A DNA stretch of 64,000 bases from Cellulomonas sp. JZ18 (GCF_009720485.1 NZ_CP045245.1:1550001-1614000), one strand, 5' to 3'; positions 43,101 through 54,932 are shown, numbered from the stretch's first letter. Notes: a model not told the origin generated them from the sequence alone. Translations and numbers: made by a program.

Positions 43101-44089
43101 GACGAGCTCTCCTGCGTGGTGGTCGAGGGGGACGGCTGCGCGCCGCCGGCGTGGCGGCGCACGAGGTCGCGCGCCGCGTCGAGGTCGGCGGGCGACTTCA
43201 GCGCCACGGTCTCGACCCCCGGCAGCGTACGCCGGGCGAGGCCGGTGAGGACGCCGCCGGGGGCGACCTCGAGCAGCGCCGTGACACCGAGGTCCGCCAG
43301 CGTGGCCTGGCACAGGTCCCACCGGACCGGCCGGGCCACCTGCGCGACCAGGCGGGCGAGCGCGTCGGCGCCGTCCGCGACGACCGCGCCGTCGGCGTTG
43401 CCGAGCAGCGTGACGACGGGCTCGCGCGGCGACAGGCGCGCGGCGGCGGCGGCGAGCTCGTCGACGGCCGGCGCCATGTGCTCCGTGTGGAACGCGCCCG
43501 CGACCTGCAGCGGCACGACCCGCACGCGCGCCGGCGGCTCCGCGGCGAGCGCCGCGAGGGCGTCGAGCGTGCCGGCCGCGACGACCTGGCCGCCGCCGTT
43601 GACGTTGGCGGGGACGAGCCCGAGCGCGGCGAGCCGGGCCAGGACCTCGTCAGGGTCGCCGCCGAGGACCGCGCTCATGCCCGTGGGCGTCGCGGCGGCG
43701 GCACGCGCCATGGCGGCGCCCCGCACCGCGACGAGCGCCAGCGCGTCGTCGTCGCTCAGGACGCCCGCGACGGCCGCGGCGGCGAGCTCGCCCACCGAGT
43801 GGCCCGCCGCGACGTCGACCCGCCCGGGCACGACCTGCGCGAGGTCGGTGCCGAGCGGCGCGTCGAGGACCGCCCGCAGGCTGGCGAGGGCGGTGGCGAC
43901 CAGCAGCGGCTGCGCCACGGCGGTGTCGCGGATCGTCTCCGCGTCGGACGTGGTCCCGTGGGCCGTCAGGTCCGCCCCCGTCACCTCGCTCGCACGCGCG
44001 AGGAGGTCGGCGAACCCGTCGACCTCGAGCCAGGGGGCGAGCATGCCGGGGGACTGGGCACCCTGACCGGGGCAGGCGACGACGAGCAC
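43097..44089 (-). CDS. fabD: Malonyl-CoA:ACP transacylase
   Basis: The 330-residue enzyme loads malonate onto ACP. It has the nucleophile elbow GHSVGE (Ser98), an Arg in RGAAMARA (about 125) and the His in GAFHTEHM (about 205). GTG 44089 follows a CACAGT hexamer (44096-44101) by 6 nt. It is first in fabD-fabH-acpP-fabF, and a FasR-type operator lies about 66-88 bp upstream. Confidence 0.95.
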   Translation of the reverse strand: MLVVACPGQGAQSPGMLAPWLEVDGFADLLARASEVTGADLTAHGTTSDAETIRDTAVAQPLLVATALASLRAVLDAPLGTDLAQVVPGRVDVAAGHSVGELAAAAVAGVLSDDDALALVAVRGAAMARAAAATPTGMSAVLGGDPDEVLARLAALGLVPANVNGGGQVVAAGTLDALAALAAEPPARVRVVPLQVAGAFHTEHMAPAVDELAAAAARLSPREPVVTLLGNADGAVVADGADALARLVAQVARPVRWDLCQATLADLGVTALLEVAPGGVLTGLARRTLPGVETVALKSPADLDAARDLVRRHAGGAQPSPSTTTQESSS

Positions 44090-44154
44090 CCGACCACTGT
44101 GCCGTCCCGCCGGTGCGGCACCCGGTCACGGCTCGTACCAACCTCGTGAGCCAG

Positions 44155-44177
44155 GCTTGTCGCACCTGTACAAAGGC
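44155..44177. promoter_or_regulatory. FasR-type operator upstream of fabD
   Basis: The site is GCTTGT-N9-ACAAAGGC on the plus strand. The same arms with identical spacing recur upstream of fasR at 45536-45558. It lies about 54-76 bp upstream of the predicted fabD transcript start, a typical activator position. Confidence 0.7.
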
Positions 44178-44194
44178 GCGTGTGCCGAGCGGGG

Positions 44195-45514
44195 TCAGGG
44201 GCGTGCGGCGTCCAGGCGTCCGACGGCGAGCGCGGTCTGCAGGACGTACGACTCGCGCGCGTCCAGCGGGTCCCAGCCCGTGACGTCGGCGACGCGGCGC
44301 AGCCGGTAGCGCACCGTGTTCGGGTGCACGTACAGGCTGCGCGCGGCCGCCTCCAGGGAGCGCCCCGCGCCCAGGTAGGCGGACAGGGTCTCGAGCAGCG
44401 AGCCCTGGCTCGCCGCGAGCGGGACGAACGCCCGCTCCACGAGGGCGCGGCGGGCGTCGGCGTCCCCGACCAGGACGCGCTCGGGCAGCAGGTCGTCGGC
44501 GAGCACGGGCCGGGGCACCTGCTCCCAGCCCGCCGCCGCCTGCAGGCCGGCGAGCGCCGCCCGGGCCGAGGCCGTGCTCTCGACGAGCCCGGGCGCCGGC
44601 GGGCCGATCACGACGGGACCGGGCCCGAACCGCGGCAGCAGGCCCATCGCGGCCGCCCGCAGGTCGCCCTCACCCCCGAGGAAGACGACGAGCCGGTCGC
44701 CGAGGATGCCGACGAGCGCGTCGTCGGCGGCCCGCCGCGTGGCGCGGCGCAGGTCCGCGACGCGCACCTCGTCCAGGTGCGCGGCCGTGGTCCCGACGAC
44801 GACGAGCGTGGAGCCGCGCCCGCTCCAGCCGATCGCCGCGACGCGCGAGCGCAGGGCGTCGTCGGCGTCGCCGCGCACGAGCGCGTCCACGACCAGCGCC
44901 TCCAGGCGGGCGTCCCACCCGCCGCGCACCTCGGCGGCGCGCGCGTAGACCTCGGCCGCCGAGAAGGCGACCTCGCGCGAGTACCGCAGCACGGCCTCGC
45001 GCAGCTCGCGCTCGGCGCCGGGAGCGGCCAGGCGGTCGCTGTGCGTCTCGACGACGTCGACGACGACGCGCACGAGCTGCAGCGTGTGCTGCAGCGAGAT
45101 GGAGCGCGTCAGCTCGGGCGGCGCCGCCGCGAAGATCTCGCCGACGCCGTGCGGCGGGCGGGACGGGTCCGCGAACCACGTGACGAACGCCGTGATGCCC
45201 GCCTGCGCGACGAGGTTGACCCACGACCGGTCCTCCGCCGGCAGCGCCCGGTACCACTCGAGGTCGGCGTCGAGCCGGCGCATCGCCGCCACCGCGAGCT
45301 GCCCCGCACCCTCGCGCACGCGCCGCTGCGTCTCGGTGCCGCCGGCGTCCGCGTGGTCGCCCGTGCGCGCCGCGGACGGCGGACGGGCGGTGCGCACCCG
45401 CGCGCTCGCGGCCCGCGGCCGCGCGACGACCGGGTGCGCCCCGTCCGCGACGTCGTCGGGCACCGCCCCGGGCGGCGGCGGGCCCGGCCGGTCGGCCGTG
45501 GGAGGGGACGTCAT
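44195..45514 (-). CDS. fasR: FasR-type (PucR/CdaR family) activator of fatty acid synthesis
   Basis: The 439-residue protein has a Pro/Ala-rich N-terminus, a central domain (about 100-330; YRALPAEDRSWVNLVAQAGI) and a C-terminal PucR-type HTH with ARSLYVHPNTVRYRLRRVADVTGWDP (about 390-415). It sits directly upstream of fabD, as FasR does in Streptomyces coelicolor, where it activates the fab operon. ATG 45514 follows TATGCT (45522-45527 on the minus strand) by 7 nt. Its own promoter carries the same operator as fabD, suggesting autoregulation. Confidence 0.9.
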   Translation of the reverse strand: MTSPPTADRPGPPPPGAVPDDVADGAHPVVARPRAASARVRTARPPSAARTGDHADAGGTETQRRVREGAGQLAVAAMRRLDADLEWYRALPAEDRSWVNLVAQAGITAFVTWFADPSRPPHGVGEIFAAAPPELTRSISLQHTLQLVRVVVDVVETHSDRLAAPGAERELREAVLRYSREVAFSAAEVYARAAEVRGGWDARLEALVVDALVRGDADDALRSRVAAIGWSGRGSTLVVVGTTAAHLDEVRVADLRRATRRAADDALVGILGDRLVVFLGGEGDLRAAAMGLLPRFGPGPVVIGPPAPGLVESTASARAALAGLQAAAGWEQVPRPVLADDLLPERVLVGDADARRALVERAFVPLAASQGSLLETLSAYLGAGRSLEAAARSLYVHPNTVRYRLRRVADVTGWDPLDARESYVLQTALAVGRLDAARP

Positions 45515-45535
45515 GCGAGCGAGCATAGGGGCGGC

Positions 45536-45558
45536 GCTTGTGGGAAGTCGACAAAGGC
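45536..45558. promoter_or_regulatory. FasR-type operator upstream of fasR
   Basis: GCTTGT (45536-45541), N9, ACAAAGGC (45551-45558). It overlaps the expected -35 region of the fasR promoter (-10 at 45522-45527), so occupancy might repress the gene. Confidence 0.68.
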
Positions 45559-45630
45559 CGAGGTGGTCCTCACGCCTGGCGGACCAGCTCCGGACGGGTG
45601 CGGACCGGACGGAACGGATAGGGTCTCGGC

Positions 45631-46317
45631 ATGGCTCTCCTGCCTCGACTGCGCCAGCTCATGCGGCGACCGACCTCGGCCTCACGGGTCGGGGCGCGTC
45701 GTCCTACGACGGCCGCGCGCCGTGGGGACACCCTCCACGAGGACGCGCTGCGCTCGATGCTGAGCGACGACCCGAACAACGAGCGCGCGTTCCAGGCGCT
45801 CGCCGAGATCGTCCGCCGCCGTGCCGCGGAGCAGGTGCCGGAGGAGGACCCGCTGACGGCGCCGAACGTCGAGCACGAGCGGCAGCACGCCGCCGACCTG
45901 GCGGTGTGGTCGCTCGGCGAGGAGCTCTCGGGCAACCCCCGCGCCTGGTACCCGCTCATCGAGCTCGCCCGGCTGTCGGTCCGGGACGACCACGAGGGCA
46001 CGATCCGCCGCCTCACCACGGCCGCGGAGCGCGACACCTCCGGCCGCGCGCTCGTCGAGGCGCTGGCGCTCCTGTGCGACGCCGGGATGCCGGTCGACGC
46101 CCTCAACCTCGGCGTCGGGCACTGGCGCCCCCGTGAGCACGACCCGGCGGTGGCACGGCAGCTCGTGCGGGCCGCGATCGAGGCCGACCGCCCGCTGGAC
46201 GCCAAGCAGCACCTCGCCTCGCTCGACCTGTACCCGGACCAGCGCGCGATCGCGGACCTGCGCGCCGAGCTGACGCGGCAGGTCGCCCAGGCGGAGCAGT
46301 CCATCCCCGGCACCTGA
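45631..46317 (+). CDS. Tetratricopeptide-like hypothetical protein
   Basis: The 228-residue protein is largely helical with repeat-like units (EDALRSMLSDDPNNERAFQALAEIVRRR, then NPRAWYPLIELARLSV). It begins with a short basic segment and is expected in the cytoplasm. No specific family beyond TPR-like is recognised. ATG 45631 follows TAGGGT (45619-45624) by 6 nt. It is divergent from fasR, sharing the 45515-45630 interval that contains the FasR-type site, and may be co-regulated (inference). Confidence 0.75.
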   Translation: MALLPRLRQLMRRPTSASRVGARRPTTAARRGDTLHEDALRSMLSDDPNNERAFQALAEIVRRRAAEQVPEEDPLTAPNVEHERQHAADLAVWSLGEELSGNPRAWYPLIELARLSVRDDHEGTIRRLTTAAERDTSGRALVEALALLCDAGMPVDALNLGVGHWRPREHDPAVARQLVRAAIEADRPLDAKQHLASLDLYPDQRAIADLRAELTRQVAQAEQSIPGT

Positions 46318-46362
46318 CAGCGCCAGGGCCCCGCGCGGCCCTGCACCACGGCCACGAACGCC

Positions 46363-46402
46363 ACGAGCGGGCGGTCCCGGTCTCCCGGGGCCGCCCGCTC
46401 GT
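46363..46402. terminator. 12-bp hairpin between convergent genes
   Basis: ACGAGCGGGCGG (46363-46374) pairs exactly with CCGCCCGCTCGT (46391-46402); inner GGTCCCGG/CCGGGG bases can extend it. It lies between the TPR-like gene and aceE. Confidence 0.8.
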
Positions 46403-46426
46403 CGTGTCAGCGGGTGCCGCGACCCG

Positions 46427-49174
<2,748 letters not shown>

Positions 49175-49504
49175 CGGGTGCTCCTTCGCGTCTCGTGCGC
49201 ACCCGCGGCGGGTTCGCCCCGGTGCGCCTGGCAGTCCCGCGGTCGGCTCTCGCGCGGGTGGCGAGCGGTCGCGGCTGCGGGTAGTCGGACCATTCTCGGA
49301 CGATGCGGGGTGGAAAGTCACACCGGTGGCCGTGACGTCGGCGACACGGGCGCGCACGCGTCCGTGCAGGACGTTGCCGGGGACGGGAGCGCCCGGGTGG
49401 GCTAACGTGTGCCGACATCGGCAGGCGGACCCGTCAGGAGGGCCCGCCGGTGGGGGCCAGCCGGCCCCCGTCGCAGCCGTCGGGCAGAAGGGAACGGGCC
49501 GGAC
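49175..49504. other. 330-bp divergent promoter interval between aceE and the DUF3052 gene
   Basis: No gene was found. A TAACGT hexamer lies at 49403-49408 for the plus-strand gene. A strong small hairpin GGGGGCC-AGCC-GGCCCCC (49452-49469) lies in the predicted 5' leader of that gene. Confidence 0.55.
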
Positions 49505-49927
49505 GTGTCTTCCACCGCGGACGACGCCGCGACGCAGGCGGCCGCTCGTCTCGGCTTCGTGGCCGGGCAGGTCGTGCAGGAGCTGGGTTACGACGACGAC
49601 GTCGACGAGAACCTCCGCACGGGGCTCGAGGCGCTCACGGGCAACGAGCTCGTGGACGAGGACTACGACGACGTCACGGACGGCGCGGTCATCTGGTTCC
49701 GCGACGACGACGGCGACCTCACCGACTTCCTCGTCGACGCGATGACGGTCCTGGACGACAACGGTCCGATCTGGGTCTTCACGCCGAAGGCCGGGCGTCC
49801 CGGGCACGTCAAGCACAGCGACATCGAGGAGGCCGCGACGACGTCCGGCCTGCACGCGATGACGACGTTCGCGATCGGGCCCGACTGGTCCGCCACGCGC
49901 CTGGCGACGCGCGGCCGCGGCAAGTGA
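49505..49927 (+). CDS. DUF3052 family protein
   Basis: The 140-residue protein is DUF3052, rich in Asp ([32 protein letters not shown]). Its conserved gene order with aceE suggests a link to the pyruvate dehydrogenase complex, but no activity is known. GTG 49505 follows GAAGGGAA. The peroxiredoxin gene follows 7 nt later in the same direction. Confidence 0.88.
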   Translation: MSSTADDAATQAAARLGFVAGQVVQELGYDDDVDENLRTGLEALTGNELVDEDYDDVTDGAVIWFRDDDGDLTDFLVDAMTVLDDNGPIWVFTPKAGRPGHVKHSDIEEAATTSGLHAMTTFAIGPDWSATRLATRGRGK

Positions 49928-49934
49928 CCGTGCG

Positions 49935-50405
49935 GTGAGCGTCCCCGCCGTCGGGGACGTCGCACCGGACCTCACGCTGCCGGACACCCACGGCAGCCCC
50001 GTCTCGCTGCGCGCGCTGCGCGGCGGGCCCGTGGTGCTCGTCTTCTTCCCGTTCGCGTTCTCGCGCATCTGCTCGGGCGAGCTGTGCGAGCTGCGGGACA
50101 ACCTGTCCGCGTTCGAGGCGGCCGGCGTCACGCTGCTGGGCATCTCCTGCGACCCGATGTTCGCGCTGCGTGCCTGGTCGGAGCAGGAGCGGCACGGGTT
50201 CGAGCTGCTGTCCGACTTCTGGCCGCACGGCGCCGCGGCGCGCGCCTACGGCGTGTTCGACGAGGAGCACGGCCTCGCGCTGCGCGGCAGCTTCCTCGTC
50301 GACGCCGAGGGGGTCGTGCGCTGGTCGGTCGTGAACCCGCGGGGCGAGGCGCGCCCGATCGCGGCGTACCGCGAGGCGCTCGCGGCGCTCGCGCGCGGCC
50401 GCTAG
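49935..50405 (+). CDS. ahpE: AhpE-type thioredoxin-fold peroxiredoxin
   Basis: The 156-residue peroxiredoxin reduces peroxides. The active-site block [21 protein letters not shown] contains the peroxidatic Cys46. A second Cys51 lies five residues later, where mycobacterial AhpE has no cysteine, so an intramolecular disulfide is possible. GTG 49935 closely follows the DUF3052 stop. Its stop overlaps the GNAT stop on the other strand (shared CTAG). Confidence 0.9.
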   Translation: MSVPAVGDVAPDLTLPDTHGSPVSLRALRGGPVVLVFFPFAFSRICSGELCELRDNLSAFEAAGVTLLGISCDPMFALRAWSEQERHGFELLSDFWPHGAAARAYGVFDEEHGLALRGSFLVDAEGVVRWSVVNPRGEARPIAAYREALAALARGR

Positions 50406-50974
50406 TCCCCGCGCTGCCGGTCCTCGCGCTCCGCGACCAGCACGACGACGTCGCGCCGTGCACCGCCGGTGAGCGGGTGGTCGCGCAGCAGCCCGTCCCG
50501 CACGTACCCGGCGCGCTCGGCCGTGCGCACGGAGGCGACGTTCCAGGGCTCGACGAGGAGCGTGATGCGCCGCAGCCCGGGCATGGTCCAGCCGAAGCGC
50601 GTGAGCGCGACCAGGGCGTCGGTCGCGTACCCGCGCCGTCGCGCCGAGGGCACGACGGCGTACCCGGCGGTGCCGCGCCCGTCCGCGAGGTCGCGCAGCC
50701 AGAGCCCGCAGTGCCCGACGGCGGTGGCGGAGCGTGCGTCGACCACGGTGAACGAGAAGCCCGCTCCCTCCGCGTGCCGGGCGCGCTGGCGCTCGACCCA
50801 CGCCTGCGCCTCGTCCCACCCGGCGTGCGGCGGCAGCGTGCCGATCGTCGGGACGTAGGGGTCGGTCGACAGCTCGCGGGCCATGGCGGCGTCGTCCGGA
50901 CGCACCTCGCGCAGCAGGACGAGCCCGTGGGCCGGTGCGACGACGGGCCACGGCGGCAGCGGGGACGCGGGCAC
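50402..50974 (-). CDS. GNAT acetyltransferase, RimJ/RimL-like
   Basis: The 190-residue GNAT protein has the acetyl-CoA signature GTAGYAVVPSARRRGYATDALVAL (about 104-127) and the late NVASVRTAERAGYVRDG. Substrate could be a ribosomal protein or an antibiotic and is unknown. GTG 50974 follows TACCGT (50981-50986, minus strand) by 6 nt, so it is probably leaderless. It overlaps the ahpE stop codon. Confidence 0.88.
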   Translation of the reverse strand: MPASPLPPWPVVAPAHGLVLLREVRPDDAAMARELSTDPYVPTIGTLPPHAGWDEAQAWVERQRARHAEGAGFSFTVVDARSATAVGHCGLWLRDLADGRGTAGYAVVPSARRRGYATDALVALTRFGWTMPGLRRITLLVEPWNVASVRTAERAGYVRDGLLRDHPLTGGARRDVVVLVAEREDRQRGD

Positions 50975-51019
50975 GGGACCACGGTAGGCGTCCGGGCGTG
51001 GACGGTGCTGTCGACGAGG

Positions 51020-51093
51020 TGGGCCCGGCCGGTCTCGAACCGACGACCTCCGCGGTGTAAGCGCGGCGCTCTGACCAACTGAGCTACAGGCCC
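51020..51093 (-). tRNA. tRNA-Val (TAC)
   Basis: The 74-nt gene folds as a cloverleaf with acceptor GGGCCTG/CGGGCCC, D-arm TAGCTCAGTTGGTCAGAGC, anticodon stem CCGCG/CGCGG with loop CTTACAC (anticodon TAC) and T-arm GGTTCGAGACC. CCA is partly encoded downstream as CACC but not as a clean CCA end. Confidence 0.94.
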
Positions 51094-51134
51094 CTGGAGC
51101 GTGCGACAGCCTAGCGGCGACGTAGGCTCGGCCC

Positions 51135-52184
51135 GTGCGAGCCACCGTCCTGCACGGGCCCCGCGACGTCCGCGTCGAGCAGGTGCCCGACCCCGAGGTC
51201 CGCCGTCCCACCGATGCCGTCGTGCGCGTCGTCGCGAGCTGCGTGTGCGGCTCCGACCTGTGGCCGTACCGCGGCGTGCGCGAGGTGCGCGAGCCGCGCC
51301 GGATGGGGCACGAGTTCGTGGGCGTCGTCGAGGAGGTCGGGGCCGACGTCGCCCGCGTGAAGGTCGGCGACTTCGTCGTCGCGCCGTTCGTCGTCAGCGA
51401 CGACACCTGCGTGCACTGCCGCAACGGCGTGCACACGTCCTGCGTCAACGGCGCCGGCTGGGGCGGCCCGGACCGCCACGGCGACATGGTCGACGGCGGC
51501 CAGGGCGAGTACGTCCGCGTGCCGTTCGCCGACGGCACGCTCGTCGTCACCCCTGAGCACCCGGACGAGGCGCTGCTGCCGCACGTGCTCACGCTCACCG
51601 ACGTCATGGGGACCGGCCACCACGCCGCGCTCGCGGGCGGCGTGCGGGCGGGCTCCACCGTGGCGGTCGTCGGCGACGGCGCGGTCGGCCTGTGCGCCGT
51701 CATCGCAGCGCGCCGGCTCGGTGCCGAGCGCGTGGTCGCCCTGTCCCGGCACGAGGCGCGTGCGGCGCTCGCGGTGCGCTTCGGCGCCACGGACGTGGTC
51801 GCGGAGCGCGGCGACGAGGGTGCCGCCGCGGTGCGCGACCTGCTCGGGGGCGTCGGACCGGACGCGGTGCTCGAGTGCGTCGGGACGAAGGAGTCGATGC
51901 AGCAGTCGCTCGACACCGTGCGCCCCGGCGGCCGGGTCGGCTACGTGGGCGTGCCGGCCGGCGGCCCGGAGCTGCCGATCGGGCAGATGTTCGGCGCGAA
52001 CATCGGCGTGCTCGGCGGGGTCGCGCCGGTCCGCGCGTACGTCGAGGGCCTGCTGCCCGACGTGTGGGCGGGCACGATCGAGCCGGGCCTGGTGTTCGAC
52101 GGGACGTTCGCGCTCGACGACGTGGCCGACGCGTACCGGGCGATGGACGAGCGGACGGTGACGAAGTCCCTGGTGCTGCCGTGA
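51135..52184 (+). CDS. Zinc-type alcohol dehydrogenase-like protein
   Basis: The 349-residue medium-chain dehydrogenase has the catalytic-zinc motif CGSD (Cys38) and GHE (His59, Glu60), and the Rossmann motif VVGDGAVG near residue 178. In the structural-zinc lobe only Cys92, Cys95 and Cys103 are seen, so the four-Cys site is incomplete. The N-terminal domain and GQGEYVRVP fit NADP-dependent reductases. GTG 51135 follows TAGGCT (51123-51128) by 6 nt. It overlaps the NIF3 gene start. Confidence 0.88.
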   Translation: MRATVLHGPRDVRVEQVPDPEVRRPTDAVVRVVASCVCGSDLWPYRGVREVREPRRMGHEFVGVVEEVGADVARVKVGDFVVAPFVVSDDTCVHCRNGVHTSCVNGAGWGGPDRHGDMVDGGQGEYVRVPFADGTLVVTPEHPDEALLPHVLTLTDVMGTGHHAALAGGVRAGSTVAVVGDGAVGLCAVIAARRLGAERVVALSRHEARAALAVRFGATDVVAERGDEGAAAVRDLLGGVGPDAVLECVGTKESMQQSLDTVRPGGRVGYVGVPAGGPELPIGQMFGANIGVLGGVAPVRAYVEGLLPDVWAGTIEPGLVFDGTFALDDVADAYRAMDERTVTKSLVLP

Positions 52185-53377
52185 GCGCGCCGACGCTGCG
52201 TGACGTCGTCGCGGCGCTCGAGAAGCGGTACCCGCCCGGGACGGCCGAGTCGTGGGACGCCGTCGGCCTCGTCGCGGGCGACCCGGCCGAGCCGGTGCGG
52301 CGGGTGCTGCTCGCGGTCGACCCCGTCGCCGCCGTCGTGGACGAGGCGCTGGAGTGGGGCGCCGACCTGCTCCTGACGCACCACCCGCTGTTCCTGCGCG
52401 GCGTGCACTCGGTCGCCGCGACGACCTACAAGGGCGCGCTCGTGCACCGCCTCGTGCGCGGCGGGTGCGCCCTCTACGCCGCCCACACGAACGCGGACGC
52501 CGCCCGGGGCGGCGTGGCGGAGGCGCTGGCGGAGGCCGTCGGCCTCGTCGACACCGTGCCGCTCGTGCCCGTGCCGTCGCCCGCGCTCGACAAGGTCGTG
52601 GTGTTCGTCCCCGAGGAGCAGGCGGAGGCACTGGTCGACGCGCTCGCGGACGCCGGCGCCGGCGCGCTCGGGGACTACGAGCGCTGCGCGTGGACGACGA
52701 CCGGGGAGGGGACGTTCACGCCTCAGGAGGGCGCCGCGCCGGCGATCGGTGCGGTCGGGCGCCGTGAGCACGTGCGCGAGACCCGCGTCGAGATGGTCGC
52801 CCCCCGGTCGGCCCGTGCGCGCGTGCTCGCCGCGCTGCGCGCCGCCCACCCCTACGAGGAGCCCGCGTTCGACGTGCTGGAGCTCGCCGCCGAGCCGGGC
52901 TCCACGGGCCTCGGCCGGGTGGGGACCCTGCCCGAGCCGGCGACCCTCGCCGACTTCGCGGCCCGCGTCGCCCGCGCCGTGCCCGCCACCGTGCAGGGGG
53001 TCCGCTGGGCGGGCGACCCGCAGATGACCGTCCGGCGCGTCGCGGTGCTCGGCGGGTCCGGCGACTCGCTGTTCGACGCGGTGCGCGCCGCGGACGTCGA
53101 CGCCTACGTCACCGCGGACCTGCGCCACCACCCCGCCTCCGAGCAGCAGGAGCGGGCCGCGTTCGAGGCCGCGGGAGGTGCACCCCGCCCCGCGCTCGTC
53201 GACCTCGCGCACTCGGCCTCGGAGTGGCCGTGGCTGGCGCGGGCGGCGGCCGACCTGGTCGCGGACCTGCAGGCGCAGGGCACTACGGTGGAGACCCGCG
53301 TGAGCACGCTGAGCACCGACCCGTGGACGGGTCGCGTGGATCAGACGGCCAGCACCCAGCCGGAAGGAACCCCGTGA
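52181..53377 (+). CDS. NIF3/YbgI-family GTP cyclohydrolase I type 2-like protein
   Basis: The 398-residue protein is of the NIF3-like (YqfO) dinuclear-metal family. Metal ligands are visible in LLTHHPLF (His67-His68), YAAHTNAD (about 107) and the C-terminal block TADLRHHPASEQ. A PII-like insert (about 130-240) contains HPYEEPAFDV, as in Bacillus YqfO. GTG 52181 overlaps the dehydrogenase stop (GTGA), and the next gene overlaps its own stop, so this is a coupled operon. The family activity is debated. Confidence 0.92.
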   Translation: MSAPTLRDVVAALEKRYPPGTAESWDAVGLVAGDPAEPVRRVLLAVDPVAAVVDEALEWGADLLLTHHPLFLRGVHSVAATTYKGALVHRLVRGGCALYAAHTNADAARGGVAEALAEAVGLVDTVPLVPVPSPALDKVVVFVPEEQAEALVDALADAGAGALGDYERCAWTTTGEGTFTPQEGAAPAIGAVGRREHVRETRVEMVAPRSARARVLAALRAAHPYEEPAFDVLELAAEPGSTGLGRVGTLPEPATLADFAARVARAVPATVQGVRWAGDPQMTVRRVAVLGGSGDSLFDAVRAADVDAYVTADLRHHPASEQQERAAFEAAGGAPRPALVDLAHSASEWPWLARAAADLVADLQAQGTTVETRVSTLSTDPWTGRVDQTASTQPEGTP

Positions 53378-54114
53378 CGAGTGCCCCCGCAGTCGACCAG
53401 CGCCGCCTCCTGGACGTCCAGGAGCTCGACACCCGCCTCGACCAGCTCGCGCACAAGCGGCGCACGCTGCCGGCCCTGGCCCGCCTCATCGAGCTCGACG
53501 CGCAGCTCGCCGACCTCGACACCGCGCTCGTCACGTCCCGCACCGCGGCGTCCGACCTGCGCGCCGAGCTCGCGAAGTCCGAGGCGGACGTCGAGCAGGT
53601 GCGCTCCCGCGCCGCGCGCAACCAGCAGCGGCTGGACGCCGGCCAGGGGTCGGCGAAGGACATGCAGGCGCTGTCCAGCGAGCTCGAGAGCCTCGCGCGT
53701 CGCCAGTCCGACCTCGAGGAGGTCGAGCTCGAGATGATGGAGCGTCTCGAGGCGCACGAGAGCACGCTGGCCGAGCTCGAGCAGGCGCACGCCGCGCTCG
53801 TCGCCGAGCACGAGAAGGTCGCCGCCGAGCGCGACGCCGGCTACGCGGAGATCGACGCCGAGGTCGAGCGGCTGCGCTCCGTCCGGGCGACGGCCGTGGA
53901 CGGCATCGACGCCGGGCTCGTCACCCTGTACGAGCGGCTGCGCAACCAGCACCAGGGCCGGGGCGCCGCGCCGCTGCGGGGCAACCGCTGCGAGGGCTGC
54001 CGGCTCGAGCTCAACCCGCTCGACCTCGAGGCCATCCGCGCCAAGCCCGCGGACGCCGTCGTCCGCTGCGAGGAGTGCGGGCGGATCCTCGTCCGCGGGA
54101 CCGAGGGGGCCTGA
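53374..54114 (+). CDS. C4-type zinc-ribbon coiled-coil protein
   Basis: The 246-residue protein is a long coiled coil (about 10-175, rich in Glu and Ala) followed by a C4 zinc ribbon: NRCEGCRLELNP (about 208) and VVRCEECGRI (about 232). The family occurs in most actinobacteria next to NIF3. GTG 53374 overlaps the NIF3 stop (GTGA) and follows GGAAGGAAC. The biological role is unknown; the ribbon suggests nucleic-acid or protein contact. Confidence 0.92.
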   Translation: MTSAPAVDQRRLLDVQELDTRLDQLAHKRRTLPALARLIELDAQLADLDTALVTSRTAASDLRAELAKSEADVEQVRSRAARNQQRLDAGQGSAKDMQALSSELESLARRQSDLEEVELEMMERLEAHESTLAELEQAHAALVAEHEKVAAERDAGYAEIDAEVERLRSVRATAVDGIDAGLVTLYERLRNQHQGRGAAPLRGNRCEGCRLELNPLDLEAIRAKPADAVVRCEECGRILVRGTEGA

Positions 54115-54116
54115 CG

Positions 54117-54912
54117 ATGACGGAGCGTCCCGAGGGCACGAGCGGGGCCGACGCCCTCGACCACGCCACCACGACCGACCCGGCCGGGACCGGGACCGCG
54201 GCGGCGCAGGAGCCGGCGCGACGGGCGCGGCCCTCGGGGCGGCGGTGCGCTTCGACAGCGCCGAGCCGGTGACGGTGGTGCTCGTGCGGCACGGGCAGAC
54301 CACCATGACGGTCTCGCGCGGGTACTCCGGCTCGTCCGAGCCCGGCCCCCGCTCGACGAGCACGGGCGGGCGCAGGCGGCCGCCGCGGCAGCGCTCGTGG
54401 ACCGCGTGGGCCGCGACCTGTGGGGCGACATCGCCTACCCGAGCGAGCTCGTCGCGTCGCCGATGGTCCGCACGCAGCAGACCGCCGCGGTGATCGCCGA
54501 GCGGCTCGGGCTGCAGGTGCGCACGGACGCCGCGTTCCAGGAGGCGGACTTCGGCGACTGGCAGGGTCTGACGGCCGAGGAGATCGAGGAGCGCTGGCCC
54601 GGGCAGCTCGAGCCGTGGCACACGTCCGGCCGGCTGCGCCCGCCGGGCGGTGGCGAGTCGATCGAGGACGTCGGCGTGCGGCTGCGGGCGGGGCTGGACG
54701 CGCTGCAGACCGGCGGTCCGCGCACGGTCGTCGTCGTCTCGCACGCGGTCGCGATCCGCGCCGCCCTCGGCGTCACCATGGGCGCCGACCCCGGCACCTG
54801 GAGCCAGCTGCGCGTCGCGCCGGCGGCGGTCAGCATCATCCGGCTGTACGCGGACAAGCGGGACGAGATCGCGGTCGCCGGGGCGCCGAGCGAGGGGTGG
54901 GGCCGGGCCTGA
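54117..54912 (+). pseudogene. Histidine phosphatase, split by two frameshifts
   Basis: The sequence encodes a histidine phosphatase (VVLVRHGQT near 54284, then IAYPSELVASPMVRTQQTA and VVVVSHAVAIR) but in three frames. From ATG 54117 the frame shifts at the GGGG run 54236-54239 and again at the CCCCC run 54346-54350. One extra G and one extra C would give a continuous protein of about 265 residues. The N-terminal 40 residues are Ala/Thr-rich, with no RNase H domain, unlike the RNase H/CobC fusion known in mycobacteria. It is downstream of the zinc-ribbon gene, two nt after its stop. Confidence 0.75.
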
Positions 54913-54932
54913 CGGTCCGCCGCCGTCCCGGC

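Noticed and set aside
54117..54300. RNase H domain fused to the histidine phosphatase as in mycobacteria
   Set aside because: The region upstream of the RHG motif is only about 50 Ala/Thr-rich residues in any frame; no RNase H motifs are present.
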